Source: Chara braunii
Taxonomy: Eukaryota; Streptophyta; Charophyceae; Charales; Characeae
Assembly (NCBI GenBank): GCA_003427395.1
Contig: BFEA01000046.1
Coordinates: 3,628,462-3,676,995, forward strand
DNA: 48,534 bases
Direction of reading: 5' to 3'
The notes under the pieces are model-generated. The model had not been told where the DNA came from. It saw only the letters and a list, made by a program, of their open reading frames with translations, and ran no database searches. Position 1 is the first letter of the stretch; each line of letters begins with the position of its first letter. Shown here piece by piece: positions 22,260 to 33,738 of the stretch. The position numbers and the translations under genes were made by a program.

Positions 22260-25200
22260 TCACGGCCCCCTTGGCCCAGAAAGCTTTGGGCCTCCCGTTC
22301 TTCCTTGCACAGTCGATCTTTCCCTTTGGACCTGAGGAGGTGTTGTCTTAAGGTTTCGTATTCTAGCTACTGGCACTGACATTCTTGTGGCAAAGGAATC
22401 ATTCTTCACATCAGTGATTTGTTCACCAGTGCCAGCTGTAAGACTCTCATCAGACCCATCCACAGAGTCTAAGTCCCCGATATGGCCATCGCCTGCGTAC
22501 CCTGCATCTACATCACATCCATCCCCTCCCTCTAATAAAGCCCTGGCAACCCCATGATGATCGACCTCTGCATGGGTTCCCCCTTGAAAATCCCAGTTCA
22601 CTCCTCCTATATCGCCTGCTATGTCTCCCACATTCAGCAGCCATGTGTCTGGTTGAGCCTCTCGCCTTCTGGAACTAGATTTCATTGCCATCTTCGGGAC
22701 ATAGCTTGGACACAAAGGATCCCTCAGCGAGTCAGAAGGAAATTCGTTTTGATGGCCGAAGTCCCTCACCCTGTGACCAACATCTTCCCTGTAACCACCA
22801 TACCAGTCCCATTCATTGCTGGCCTCCAGGAATCCAGGCTCATTCATAGAAACCCGTCCACCTTGGAGTGTCGGCAGAAAATCCACACGAGGTGAGGCCC
22901 CCCCACGGGATAATGGATAGTAATGCAAAGCTTGATCATTCATACCTACCGCCGATGAGACTCGCCCCTCTCCCAGACTGCCTGGCCTCAACACTTGCCC
23001 GCCATAGTGAGTCCCCATTCTTCTATGCCCCTGCCTGTCAACAGCACCACCATAGTGATGCGGGCCCCAATGCATGGACAGATCGATTTGCCCAGCACGT
23101 CCTTGAAGACCATGGCAGAGATAGTGTGCGTGAGGAGATGTGGGGTGGAGCTCAAGTGCTGCCCAAAGCAATCCCTGTTCATATCTCACGGAATCTTCAC
23201 TTACCCTCCCCATCCTCCCCTGGCTTCTTACGGGTAGGTTCTCAGGCTCACTGAAGTAAGCTTGGCAATCTGCCCAGGAAGGAGCTCCACTCAGGTGATC
23301 GTCATGTTCAAAGTGACTTTCCAGAACGCTGGCATCCTTAGCCAAGTGAGAGTACGCTGCTTCCTCCAACCTTGCAGATGAAAGCTGTTGCAAGCGCTTG
23401 CCCGCTCTGTCGCCTGCACTTCCCATGCTTTCACTGCCTACGGAAGGCCTGATGTCACGGCCACTCCAGTACTGACCCTGCTTCATTGAAGATTCGGCCC
23501 TGATGGAGAACTCGTCTGCTTTGCCGAGACTACTATTAGATTTGCCAGAGGACCTCTTCTGCCTGGCATCCCCGTTGGCACCACTTGGTTCTTCCCAGCT
23601 ACTTCCTCCGCTTCGAGATGATGGCTTACCACTCTTCAAAGAGTTCACAGGACCCCTGCTATCAAGATGCAGTGGCACTCCCAAAGGGCTTGAATAAGAA
23701 TCTCCTCCCTTTCCAGACACACTGGCTGTGCTGGACCGATCTTTCCCGGCATGGAATTCTCTGAATGCATTCTTTCCATGCTCACTTCCACGTATGCGGC
23801 CTTCAATCAGCAGTTCCTTTGAATTGGCAACGGTAGCTGTCATGCAACTTGTATGCCCAGGCTTTGGAGGAGACGTTGGGTGTGTATTCCCAGTGCTGTA
23901 CTTCGGAGAAACTTCTACACCGGCAGCAGACCGACGATCGGCATGCGATTCCATGCTCCTCCGATCCGACTTCAGCAAGCGGTCGTGCAATCTTAACCGC
24001 TCTTCCTCATGCCTCCGTTGAAGCTTGTGTAGTTCCTGCTCGTGCCTGCGTTCCAGTTTCTCCATCTCTATCCTAAACTCGTCCATCTCATCACCCTTCT
24101 CCACACCCCATATGAATTGGTTGATGACGTGCTCCGATTTCCTGTTCCTGATGTTCTCCTCCTCCGGATAATCATTCTCAGACAGCCCCTCGGGCATCCC
24201 TCTGATACTGCTGGGGGGAAACCTGGTCGGAATACCCAAATCCCATCCCTGACCATTCTGATCACTTTTCCACATCTGATTTTTCCTCTTCCTACCACTG
24301 ACAGAGCTCCCCTGCTTTTGACTACGTGCAGAGGCAGAGGCAGAGGCTTCATTGTTTTCGTCATCGTCATCAGGATCACTAAAGCGGGCCAAAGAGCCTT
24401 TCCCATCCGACAACATGTCAGACCTACGACTTCTATTCCAAAGCATTATTGCTTCGCGGTTTCCTTGCCCTTGCCCTGGTTCACCCGGCTGATGAACAAG
24501 GTCATCCTCACCTGAGGACTCGGACAAATATCCCGAGGATCGTTGTTCGTACCAGTAATTCATGGATTTAGGATGGGGATGTTCGTATGTGACCTCTGCA
24601 AACCGGCCATAGTGGAATTGGCATCTCGTGGGCGAGCTCATTTCATGAAGTGAAGGATGGTCATATGAGTGGTGAGGATGAGGTCCCAATTTCTGACCAG
24701 AGTCTGAATCGTGAAGAATCCCCTGAGGGGATCGACTTGGGTACATGTATGGTGAGCTGGAACCCGATCCAGTTCTCAAGGGACGTGGATCATCGTCAGC
24801 AGTGCCAGGGAAGGACGGACCCACGAAAACTTCAATTTCACTCTCTTCCCCGTTATGCTCATTCGGTGTAACATCAGCACCGTGGTCCCACTCACTGTCA
24901 AGATTTGCAATCTCAGCATCGATCATCTGTGCTATGATTGACACATCTGAACGGTGAAGCTCCAGCTCGGCGACCATCTCTTGCGCTACATCCAATGCTG
25001 TGTCTTGGTCAGGTAAAAAGGAGAAGTGAATGTTCCGCACTTTGTTCTCCTCCAAGTCAGGAATCGTCAGCCTCATGTAAATGTCATCTGGCCGTCTCCT
25101 CCCTTTGACAATCATGCGCCTTGATGATGTTCGACTGAGCCTGCGCTGGTCACTCGTGTTTGTCTCTTCCTGTCTCTTCAATTCAAGACGCTGTGTATCC

Positions 25201-26267
25201 TCCGCTTCAGGCAGCTTTGGGTCTGTCACAGCGCGGTCTTGAACATGCTTCACTGGTTGCCGGTTGTCCGTATCCCCTTTGCCTTGGATCCTGTTATCCA
25301 ATTCCCTCCTGGGATCGGGGTATGAAATCCGAGGTGGCTTAGCAGGGATCAAGAGCGCATCCTCGGGCTCATCTGATCTAAGAAAAGAGTCTGCTAGCAA
25401 CTCGCGAGCAGGAAGGCGGCACGAGGCCCCAGCCAAGCATTTCTCCACAAAGGCACGAACCTCAGGGTCCTTCACCTTGTCCAAGGCAGCAGGCTTTTTC
25501 CCAGATATCACCTTCTTGTATATCTGAGCAGCGTTATTACATTCGCTGTACGGGTACTCAAACGTGACCATCTCCAATAGGCACATTCCAAATGAATAGA
25601 TGTCAACTAGTTCATTGTACTCTTCTTCATATAACTCGGGTGCCATGAATTCAGGTGTGCCTATAACACTGTGAGCAGCATGAGCCTGGCGGAGAATGGC
25701 TGCTAGCCCCAGATCACCAATTTTCACCTCACCTTGATTCCCATTTATAAAGATGTTATCACACTTCAAATCTCGATGGATAATTGGGGGATCATGACTG
25801 TGCAGATACAACAACCCTCTGAGAATCTGTCGTGACCAGCTCTTCACAGCTTTCATATCCACATGTTTGTGCCTCTTTCGGTACTGCCTTAGAGTGCCAG
25901 AGGTGAAGATTTCAGTGATGAAATTGACATTCTTAGACTTCGTATCAACCCATGAATTGTAGAACTTGATGATGTTTTTGTGTTTCAAGGTCTTCAACAA
26001 GTGCACTTCCGAGTAAAGCCGTTCGAGGTCCTCAGGCTTTTGGAGCGCATCCTGGATCTTCACCTGATTCCAGGCAACTTCTATTCCATCCACTTCATCA
26101 AACGCTCTGTACACCGTCTTGAACGCACCCTTGCCAAGAATTTCATCATACCGCCCATACCGACCCGTGGGATCCACCTCCACAAATTCAGGCTCCCTGT
26201 CATCCGGGTCTGGAGGATTTGGATCTGTAGAAGCTGGAGTATCGTCATCCCCCTTGAGTTCAACCAT
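22260..26267 (-). CDS. WNK: WNK (with-no-lysine) serine/threonine kinase, 1335 aa
   Basis: WNK kinases are cytoplasmic Ser/Thr kinases in ion, osmotic and clock signalling. The kinase domain spans about residues 38-295. The glycine loop GKGAFKTVY carries the WNK-specific catalytic lysine (Lys50), and subdomain II reads VAWNQV with Asn67 where other kinases have lysine. HRDLKCDN (Asp166) and DLGLA (Asp185) are intact, and the activation loop reads [12 protein letters not shown] with Ser200 at the position of the regulatory serine of animal WNK1. Residues about 396-458 ([20 protein letters not shown]) match the OSR1-like domain of plant WNKs, and 727-770 form a coiled coil. The rest is low complexity. 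An in-frame TGA at 26343-26345 with no ATG between supports this start. The frame has no intron, whereas land-plant WNK genes usually have several; 1335 residues is longer than the typical 500-750. Confidence 0.96.
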   Translation of the reverse strand: MVELKGDDDTPASTDPNPPDPDDREPEFVEVDPTGRYGRYDEILGKGAFKTVYRAFDEVDGIEVAWNQVKIQDALQKPEDLERLYSEVHLLKTLKHKNIIKFYNSWVDTKSKNVNFITEIFTSGTLRQYRKRHKHVDMKAVKSWSRQILRGLLYLHSHDPPIIHRDLKCDNIFINGNQGEVKIGDLGLAAILRQAHAAHSVIGTPEFMAPELYEEEYNELVDIYSFGMCLLEMVTFEYPYSECNNAAQIYKKVISGKKPAALDKVKDPEVRAFVEKCLAGASCRLPARELLADSFLRSDEPEDALLIPAKPPRISYPDPRRELDNRIQGKGDTDNRQPVKHVQDRAVTDPKLPEAEDTQRLELKRQEETNTSDQRRLSRTSSRRMIVKGRRRPDDIYMRLTIPDLEENKVRNIHFSFLPDQDTALDVAQEMVAELELHRSDVSIIAQMIDAEIANLDSEWDHGADVTPNEHNGEESEIEVFVGPSFPGTADDDPRPLRTGSGSSSPYMYPSRSPQGILHDSDSGQKLGPHPHHSYDHPSLHEMSSPTRCQFHYGRFAEVTYEHPHPKSMNYWYEQRSSGYLSESSGEDDLVHQPGEPGQGQGNREAIMLWNRSRRSDMLSDGKGSLARFSDPDDDDENNEASASASARSQKQGSSVSGRKRKNQMWKSDQNGQGWDLGIPTRFPPSSIRGMPEGLSENDYPEEENIRNRKSEHVINQFIWGVEKGDEMDEFRIEMEKLERRHEQELHKLQRRHEEERLRLHDRLLKSDRRSMESHADRRSAAGVEVSPKYSTGNTHPTSPPKPGHTSCMTATVANSKELLIEGRIRGSEHGKNAFREFHAGKDRSSTASVSGKGGDSYSSPLGVPLHLDSRGPVNSLKSGKPSSRSGGSSWEEPSGANGDARQKRSSGKSNSSLGKADEFSIRAESSMKQGQYWSGRDIRPSVGSESMGSAGDRAGKRLQQLSSARLEEAAYSHLAKDASVLESHFEHDDHLSGAPSWADCQAYFSEPENLPVRSQGRMGRVSEDSVRYEQGLLWAALELHPTSPHAHYLCHGLQGRAGQIDLSMHWGPHHYGGAVDRQGHRRMGTHYGGQVLRPGSLGEGRVSSAVGMNDQALHYYPLSRGGASPRVDFLPTLQGGRVSMNEPGFLEASNEWDWYGGYREDVGHRVRDFGHQNEFPSDSLRDPLCPSYVPKMAMKSSSRRREAQPDTWLLNVGDIAGDIGGVNWDFQGGTHAEVDHHGVARALLEGGDGCDVDAGYAGDGHIGDLDSVDGSDESLTAGTGEQITDVKNDSFATRMSVPVARIRNLKTTPPQVQRERSTVQGRTGGPKLSGPRGP

Positions 26268-27176
26268 CCTCAGGCTTGAAGGGACACTCCTCCACCCCTC
26301 CCTGATATGACAAGCCAGAACTCCAAGGAAGCTGTCTTGTACTCAGCACCGTACAATATTGTTGTTCATAGTCCCACCTGCCTCTGGACCCTGCGCTCCC
26401 CTCTCCCAACCTGCCAGCTCACTCACCCCCCAGATGACTTCTGAAGCACGACACAGCTCCCAGCATTCGACAGACCTCCACGCGCTCCCAGCATTTCGAA
26501 CTAAGTCATCATCTGCATGTAACCGGATGTTTCGTCAGCTTGGCAGCAAAATAAATGTCGCTCCAGTTGTTCCCGCTGAGAGAGAAACATTATTAACATA
26601 TGACGATATATAGACGAACACAAAATATAAAGGTGACGAAGCTCGAGACATGGTCCCCCTATGCGGTATATCTCCAGAGGTCCCCACCAGAAGTTCACCA
26701 GTGCATTAGTCTATCAAACCAGAGTAGAAGCAAGGAAATAGAATCTGTTTAAAACGGGCCAGACAGAAGTTACCACATTTCAGATGGATGCATCAGTGAT
26801 CTATATGCGCATGCCCGACTGCCTCATCGCCATTAGATATAATTTTCATGATACTGAATGATGAGGATATGAACACGAGGATGAAGAAGACAAGGATGAC
26901 ATTACAGAGGACACATATATAGCCACAGCATGATACCTTATGGTATGCACCATGAATGATTTGATGTCCAGCAGCTGTTTCCTTGCAAGAAATGCACTGC
27001 ACTCAGTGTTGCATAACTGCATACCCAGAAGCCAAACAATACCGACCCTCGGTTCTCACAATAGAATTATCATTCTCCACTCTTGATATTGTGTTCTAGT
27101 GAAAGAGAATGAACAAGCTGTGCCCCAACCGCACCCAAATGATGATTCTTCGGAACGTACTCTAACAATGTGGCAC

Positions 27177-27244
27177 CAGGAAGATGATGAGATCAAGAAA
27201 TACTACGTAGCAGGAAGATGATGAGATCAAGAAATACTATGTAG
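27177..27244. repeat. 34-bp tandem duplication
   Basis: Two units starting CAGGAAGATGATGAGATCAA (27177-27210 and 27211-27244) with one C/T difference. Confidence 0.9.
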
Positions 27245-28380
27245 CATACTGCATTGCATACCAAGTTCCATATGTAAACAGAGAACAGACTGATCAGCTT
27301 GCTATCTGAACTCTCTGAAAACTATCTACCGAGCACTAGCACCTCAGCAACCCTTGAAGCACAACAGAAAAAGCCATGGCATGCCACAACTACCCTTGTT
27401 CTCTTGTGTCAGCCACATAAATAAAACCCACTCCCCACTCGCTGTTATTCTGGAAGGTCACAACAAGCTGATAAGAAAGTTGACCCTGAGCCTGATTCCC
27501 CAAGGCTCAAAACAACTTTTTGCTGGCTTCTCCATAACACACCTTCAGAGAAGAGCCACACTCATCATATAAAAGCAAGATGCACGCTCTTGAGAGAGAC
27601 TGAGACGCTGTGTGTGTGACAACAAGAGCAACTCTGACCCCATCAGCACCCCAACTACAATGTAGGCAACCGCATCCCTGTGGTGCGCACACAGCATGGT
27701 AGGGCAGGATGGAGCTTCCATCTCTTTTGGAGAGGGGAGAGGCAGAACAACAGCTTTCCTGTGGGGTCCTGCAAAAGCATCTCCACATGGAGTCTTCAGC
27801 ACTCAATATGGCCTTCAGTCTTAAATACAGCCTTAGTTAGGCACAGCCTCAACACACTGACTCATTCCAGTAGTTCCCACTTAGAGACATTGTCAGGCCT
27901 CCAGTGTGCAGGCTTATCAAATAACCCCCATCAATGTACCGCTGCCATGTCAACCCCCTCTCCTCCTCCTGCAAAACTATCCATTTCCAATTGACATCCC
28001 CTCTCCTCTAATCCAACTACACATGATAGTGTTATCTGATAATTGGCAGGAAAGCAGCCTTCTGAATCACATGCCTCTTTCTAAAATGCAGGATTTCTTC
28101 CAACTCATCAGCTCATAGAGAAGTATAACCAGAGTGTTCTTCTTTTCTAGATACTCATATCCAGGCCTGCATAACACCTGTATGATTATCTATTGCCGCC
28201 TCAAGTGTCATCATATTCTAATATATCGTGGTGGAACTCCACAAACAGGAGACGGAATCGCAGACAACCGGCAAACCAAACTGTTTTCCTCGTTCCAAGA
28301 AGAAAATCTTAATTTTCTACACCAAACATACCTACCAACACAACGTGTCAAACTGCTGTAAGATATATCGTTTTGCCAGA

Positions 28381-28505
28381 GCATGCAAAGAATCTGGGTC
28401 TTTCGGCACCGACTCTTCTCCGACAACATAAAGGAATTTAAGCGCATGCGAAGAATCTGGGTCTCTCGGCACCACTGTTCTCCGACAGCACGAAGAAATT
28501 TTTGA
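28381..28505. repeat. 63-bp imperfect tandem duplication
   Basis: Two units starting GCATGCRAAGAATCTGGGTC (28381 and 28444), about 85-90 percent alike by eye. No coding meaning recognised. Confidence 0.8.
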
Positions 28506-29118
28506 TGGCAAAATGACATTCGATAAAGTCAAGTGCAAGTATGAAAGCATGATCTCACCACATGGACAGTAGAAAGACAAGCACGGTTGATCCTCACACA
28601 GAAGGGCCATTGGAGAAACTTCTGCCTGTGCAGATACAAAACTATTCCAAGGGGATGGACACTCTTACTTGTCGCTCCTTCCGCAAAATGTGGTTAGTGT
28701 CCACCAACCTCCCAATCCTTCAGACCCAGAGTCACCATATCCAGTAACCTTTGCCTTCTCCACGAATAGCAGACACATCCAGTGCCCATCATGCTGAGGT
28801 AACCAGATCCTCTTTCCATTTCCACCAGCTCGAACTACTGCCTAAACTGCCTTGGCACTGCTCTCCGGCATGCTCTAACTAATGATTACAGCTATTATCT
28901 TCAGTGGGTCCCCTCTGGACAACATAACCTCATCTGGTTATGCTGAAAAAGGTAGAACCACATGCTTCGAACTCGTGAACGAGATAGAGCATTCTTCTCA
29001 CCACAAGCAGTACAACCAATCCCCAAAACTGGCTGAACCCATCGTGCCACGACTTCGAAAACTCCACGTTCGGACAAAACTCACAACTACCCACAATCTC
29101 CCCCCCCCAAAAAAAATG

Positions 29119-29219
<101 letters not shown>

Positions 29220-30935
29220 CAGCTTTTATGATGCGAAAGAAGTTCAGAAACAGTTCTACACTATCCCAGCGAAGGAACACACTGTGGAAAAGCCCTCTAA
29301 AGGAAATAGACAGCAGGCAGAACGACACACATATGCATGTGCCTGCAGAAAGTTGACAACAGACCAACTCCCACAGAAAACAGCATGGTTTGGCAAATCA
29401 GGTGTTTTGTGATGCCTCCTTATTTCAGCCACCTGGTCCAAGCTGCAGCACAGCCAACCAGGGTTAGCAGCCCTTGGACACCAAGAGGACCGTCTGATAC
29501 AGTGGTCATCTGTGGCCATCTGCAGGATGGAACAGGCAATCACCCGCAACACCAGTGGCTATGTACTCGAGCTCATCAACCTTGAAGGTGGGACCTCGGT
29601 ATCATATACGTAGGTATTCAAAAACACAATTATCTCCAGCTCAGGATGGAGCATGATCAGACTCCATAGGTTCTCTATCAAAAGTCCAAGGATCTGGGGC
29701 GGCCAATCGTAATCCCAAACCGTAGAGGAGAATGGCTCCATAAGGTTATCAAATCAATGTGATGCAGCATTTCTCAGCTATTTGGTGGCAGCAGCAGCCC
29801 ATCAACAGTGAAACAATACCAGTGCAAGTGATGCTATACACACTATTGGAACTGCTAAACAGTGAAACAGATACAGACATTAGATACCGCTAAGTACTTA
29901 TTTTCCGGGCCCGCTCATGCATAGACAAGTGAGTTCGACATTCTATGTGGGGGCATGGTACACAAAGAGACATCAGTGTTAACTCCAGAAAACAAATCCT
30001 ACACAGAATACAAGTCACTAAGCTGTATAAAAAAATAAAAATAAATAAAAATCACTAAGCTGTGGAACATGACAAAATGGCCTGTCCACTAACAGAGAGC
30101 TTAGACTTTGGGTTGATAGCAGCTGGCCAACATGAAGCCAAAAATACAGGATGTCCAGTACCCCAGATCAGGCCGTTGACAGCAGCTGGCTAGCCACCAA
30201 GCCAAAATAAAGGCTGTCCACTGGCCGAGATCAGGTTGCCCCGCCGAGATCAGGTTGCCCCGCCGAGATCTCGATGGTGGGAACTGAACTCAAGTGCAAC
30301 CCCGCGCCACAAAGTTGTTATGTCATCCAGAAAGCTGTTACGGCAGCCATTGCACCTTGCTAATATTCCGTGCTCTGTGGCGTCAGCACGGCAACATCCT
30401 CCAGAAAAATTTGAGCGACCCTCTGTCCATGCTTCCTGAGGCCCTACCGGCCCTCAGTAAGTCACCAGTGCCACCACGGAGGGAGGCACAATAAAGAAAG
30501 AGAGCGAGAACAGGGGATGAAGGAGGGGGCCAGGATCGAGGAAGAGATGAACAAGAGAGGCAAAGAGAAAGGGAGCTGCACCAGCCCAGAAAACACATCT
30601 GCTCTTTCTGGACTGGAGGTATTTTTCCACCACTTATCACTGCTTCAGTAGGAAGCATAATATCTATGCTCTTTACAGCTTTCTGATCGACGCCTGTGTT
30701 TTGCTTCCTCCCTCCACAACGCTTGTGTCACGATTCCGTTCTTGTGCATGGTCGTGGCACATCTGCCCTCCCAGCGTCATCCAGAGTGCTTTTCTTCTTA
30801 GCAGCTCAAACAGGTTGGATCTTGTGAATGCAAATAACCTCGTGGGTGTGTAGAAGCGGTCCGCATAGAGAAGTCGGATGAATATAAACGTAGCATCAGT
30901 GAGCAAGTGCAGGGGTTAAATGACCACTACCCCTG
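29220..30935. other. No gene seen; short local duplications
   Basis: Around 30105-30235 an approximately 70-bp unit (AGCAGCTGGC, AAGCCAAAAAT, GTCCA, GATCAGG) occurs twice. From about 30222 to 30266 a 21-bp unit reading GCCGAGATCAGGTTGCCCC is repeated. No RNA or protein family recognised. Confidence 0.5.
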
Positions 30936-30969
30936 GAATTTAAGCTTGTGAGCCTAACAAGGCTGAGTA

Positions 30970-31495
30970 AGGACCTACGCAGGGGCGGGGTGGATATCAC
31001 GGCCAGTATGGTTCCACTTTTGAACACCGTATCATGGCTGTAGTGGTTAAAGAGTCTTGGCTCTTGTGGCCAAGGGGACACAGAGGAGGTCTGAGGCCCC
31101 CAATACTGATCAGAACACCACTGTGAGGCTCCCTGGGAACCCATGTGGAAGTGTTACTTGCTTCAGTGTGACCAGGCTGTGTAGCAGCGGCAGAGGCTCC
31201 CTGGGATGTGGAAGTGTTGCTTCGGTGTGACCAGGCTATGTAGCAGCGGCAGGGTCATGTGCTGATGAGAGAGAAGTGTGCAACAATTGCCTGTGTATGG
31301 ACGAAGCTAAGTCCTGAGTGGTGTTCTGTGTGGTGTGAGTAAGGACAGTAAAGCCATGCAGGGGTGGGGTGGACATCATGGCCGGTATGGTTCAACTTTT
31401 GAACAACGTATCATGGCTGTAGTGGTTAAGAGTCTTGGCTCTCATGGCCAAGGGTGCCGGTCCGAATCCGTGCATGCACGGAGGTGGTCTGAGGC
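30970..31495 (+). repeat. Duplicated SINE-like unit with tRNA-type promoter boxes
   Basis: Two related units: about 30975-31105 and 31355-31495. Both contain GTATGGTTC, ACTTTTGAAC, GTATCATGGCTGTAGTGG and AGTCTTGGCTC. In the second copy TGGCTGTAGTGG (31414-31425) resembles an RNA polymerase III A box and GGTCCGAATCC (31459-31469) a B box, spaced as in tRNA genes. No cloverleaf can be drawn with confidence, so this is a tRNA-derived SINE-like sequence. Between the units lies a further local duplication (about 31140-31190 and 31196-31250). The first copy lacks a clear B box. Confidence 0.6.
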
Positions 31496-31897
31496 CCCCA
31501 GTACTGATCAGAATACCAATTCCACCAAGGCTGGGCCGGCAACCGGCCAGTTCAGCTCGCCCAGTCCAACCAGGGCCGGACTGGTCCGGGGAGGTGAACC
31601 GGAAAATTGGTTAAAAAAAAAAAAAAACCTTAAAAAAGCCCGACTGAGCTCTTCAAGATCTGTCGAAATCTGCAATAAAACTTTGAAGGTGCAATTTTTT
31701 TCCGGGGGGTTTCGAAGTGGGAGGGGGGATATTATTGGGGTGGGTTCAGGCAGGTATGGCTTTCACGTGAAGGGGTCAAGTAAACAAGTTTACTTATCTG
31801 ACCCCCCCGTGGCCCAAAAATTCCAATTCAGCACCATAGGGTATCATGGACTACGCCAAAACTTACAGTTCTTCCAGAGTATCGCGCTCGACAGCAG

Positions 31898-32098
31898 AGT
31901 TATGGGTTCAGGTTTCAGCTCGTGCAGGCAGAGCGTTTTCTGTTTGTCTTTTTCTATATATGGTGGGTCATCAGTTCGAAAGGATCTTGCCTGGAAGTCT
32001 GTCCAGGTACCTGTAGTGGAGCGACGTCCATTCTTGGGCTTGCACCTCAGACAGCATTGCTCCTCTGACTTCACGAGCCGAAACCCGAACCCATAACT
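31898..32098. mobile_element. Foldback / MITE-like element, 201 bp
   Basis: The left arm at 31898-31924 (AGTTATGGGTTC then GGTTTC then GCTCGTG) and the right arm at 32072-32098 are inverted complements with 25 of 27 bases matching. The interior has no coding frame. Size and arms suit a non-autonomous DNA transposon; I could not settle a target-site duplication. Confidence 0.65.
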
Positions 32099-32311
32099 TC
32101 TTCCCCAGAGCGTAGGGACATCAGAGAAGCATATAATCTCAGCAAGCCACTACGTCCTGGCTCAGGGTGGACGGGTATCAGGATCTGCCAATTAGATCTG
32201 GTCCGTGGTCCATCGGACCACAAGCTGCCAAATTGAAAAAAAGGGGCCTATTGGACCTCACATCTTGAAAAAATTGTGTGGCGGTTCTCCACCGCTGATC
32301 TGTGAAGATCC

Positions 32312-32400
32312 GCAGCGGAGATCCTCCGCCCGTTCTTTTCAAAAAGTGGGGCCTTCAGCGGCGGAGATCCTCCGCCTGTTCTTTTCAAGAAGTGGGGTCC
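32312..32400. repeat. Approximately 46-bp tandem duplication
   Basis: GCGGAGATCCTCCGCC then GTTCTTTTCAARAAGTGGGG occurs twice in tandem. The GGCGGAGATCCTCCGCC core is itself palindromic. Confidence 0.8.
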
Positions 32401-32629
32401 AAACGGCCCCAATTTTTGTTTTTAAGGAGGCAGCGGCCTCCCGGGGGCTGGGGAATCGTGGGAATGCCTGTGACTCCCTGGTACACCCCCCGCCCCCCCC
32501 CTCGTGATGCGCTGGGTTCGACTGGGGGTCTGCCCGCCCGGTCCGACCAGCAGGCTCCCAGTCGTGGGAGGGGCCCCGGGTCCAGCTCCGGACCAGCCCT
32601 GAATACCACACCGTGTTTTTTGTTTTCTT

Positions 32630-32726
32630 GAATTTCAACCATTTCTCAATTTGTGTCTCATCCTCACACAGGGGCCATGCTAATCCTGTCTGTACCGTTC
32701 CAATTTTAACGGATGTCCCGAAGGGC
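32630..32726 (-). pseudogene. U6 snRNA-like pseudogene, near full length
   Basis: The minus strand reads GCCCTTCGGGACATCCG, then TTAAAATTGGAACGGTACAG, then GATTAGCATGGCCCCTGTG, then AGGATGAGACACAAATTGAG and AAATGGTTGAAATT. This follows plant U6 from the 5' hairpin through the 3' domain, including the catalytic ACAGA-like region, here changed to ACAGAC. Several substitutions and the lack of a TATA box about 30 bp upstream argue for a pseudogene. It shares GTTAAAA, where plant U6 has GATAAAA, with the other U6 copies in this window. Confidence 0.85.
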
Positions 32727-33342
32727 TACCGTACCAGCTTCTGACAGTCAATAGGAGGAAATTCAGGCCTACTGTACCCACTACTTCAAAAAAAAGGAAG
32801 CAGGTCCAAGGGGCGGTGGTTTAGCGAGGCACTTTCCAATAACTCCTGCCTGTACATCTTCTGCGTCTTCCTCACAGTCTTCCGGTTGTACATCTTCTGC
32901 ATCTTCCTCAGCCTTCTGGTTCAACTAGCTGTCTCGAATACTGGCTGATGTTTTATCTTGAACCGCCGCCAGTACCTTTCACAGACTTTTTCTTCATCTC
33001 CGAGCATGCCGGAGGGTTCCCCTCACAGGGTCGGCACAGCCTTGGCCCAAGGTCAATTGTTTTAAACAGATTTCGAAGAGGAAAAAAAAAACAGAAAAGA
33101 TATTGCCATAGGAGAAAAGAAAAAGAAAAAAAACATCGTGAGGCATCACATGCTCTTGGAACGAGTGTTTCCCGTTTTGCAGATTAAAAACAAGAATAAA
33201 AAAAGAATAAAAAAAGAAGAAGAATGAAAAAAAAGAGAGACATGCTCCCGCTGTCACTGACAGCCTGACAGCCTGTTGCCGGACATGCAAGCGCTTTCTC
33301 CTGCAATGGGCCTCTCTGCTCCACTCACCAAATTTCCAAAAC
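32727..33342. other. No gene seen
   Basis: Includes an A-rich patch (about 33080-33240) but no gene, RNA or terminal repeat that I can support. Confidence 0.4.
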
Positions 33343-33483
33343 GAGAATGAATCTTACATAGAACATGGAAAGATACGCCGCCATATCCCTGCCTTTTTGC
33401 ATGTCCTGAGTCCCCTTCTCACGACATACACAAAAGACAAGAATATGCCATTGTATCTTTCCATGTTCTAGCGTAAGATTCTC
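33343..33483. repeat. Small inverted repeat (foldback), 141 bp
   Basis: The arms 33343-33386 and 33441-33483 pair along about 40 positions with small indels. The core TAGAACATGGAAAGATAC is perfectly inverted. It could be a MITE remnant or a hairpin-forming transcript. Confidence 0.75.
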
Positions 33484-33738
33484 AGCAAAGATCGTTCGGT
33501 GAGTATTGGATCGAGGTGCTCCAGCGGTGATGGCCCAAAGATTTGCAAAGAAGATCCTGACAAAAACGAAAAAAAGTAGATTCTTTTTTTTTCCCTAAAA
33601 CTACACTATTCTTTTCTCAAATCTGTCATTGTATTTCAAATCCTTTCAATTCACCTTCACTACCTACCTACCTCTACTCCTAAGGCTTATCCAGGGGACC
33701 CCTGTGAACATCAAATGGGATGCATGTTGCCCCCCGCC

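Noticed and set aside
31335-32096. Plus-strand frame of 253 codons
   Set aside because: It crosses a SINE-like unit, a GC-rich palindromic stretch and a foldback element; its translation has no consistent protein character.
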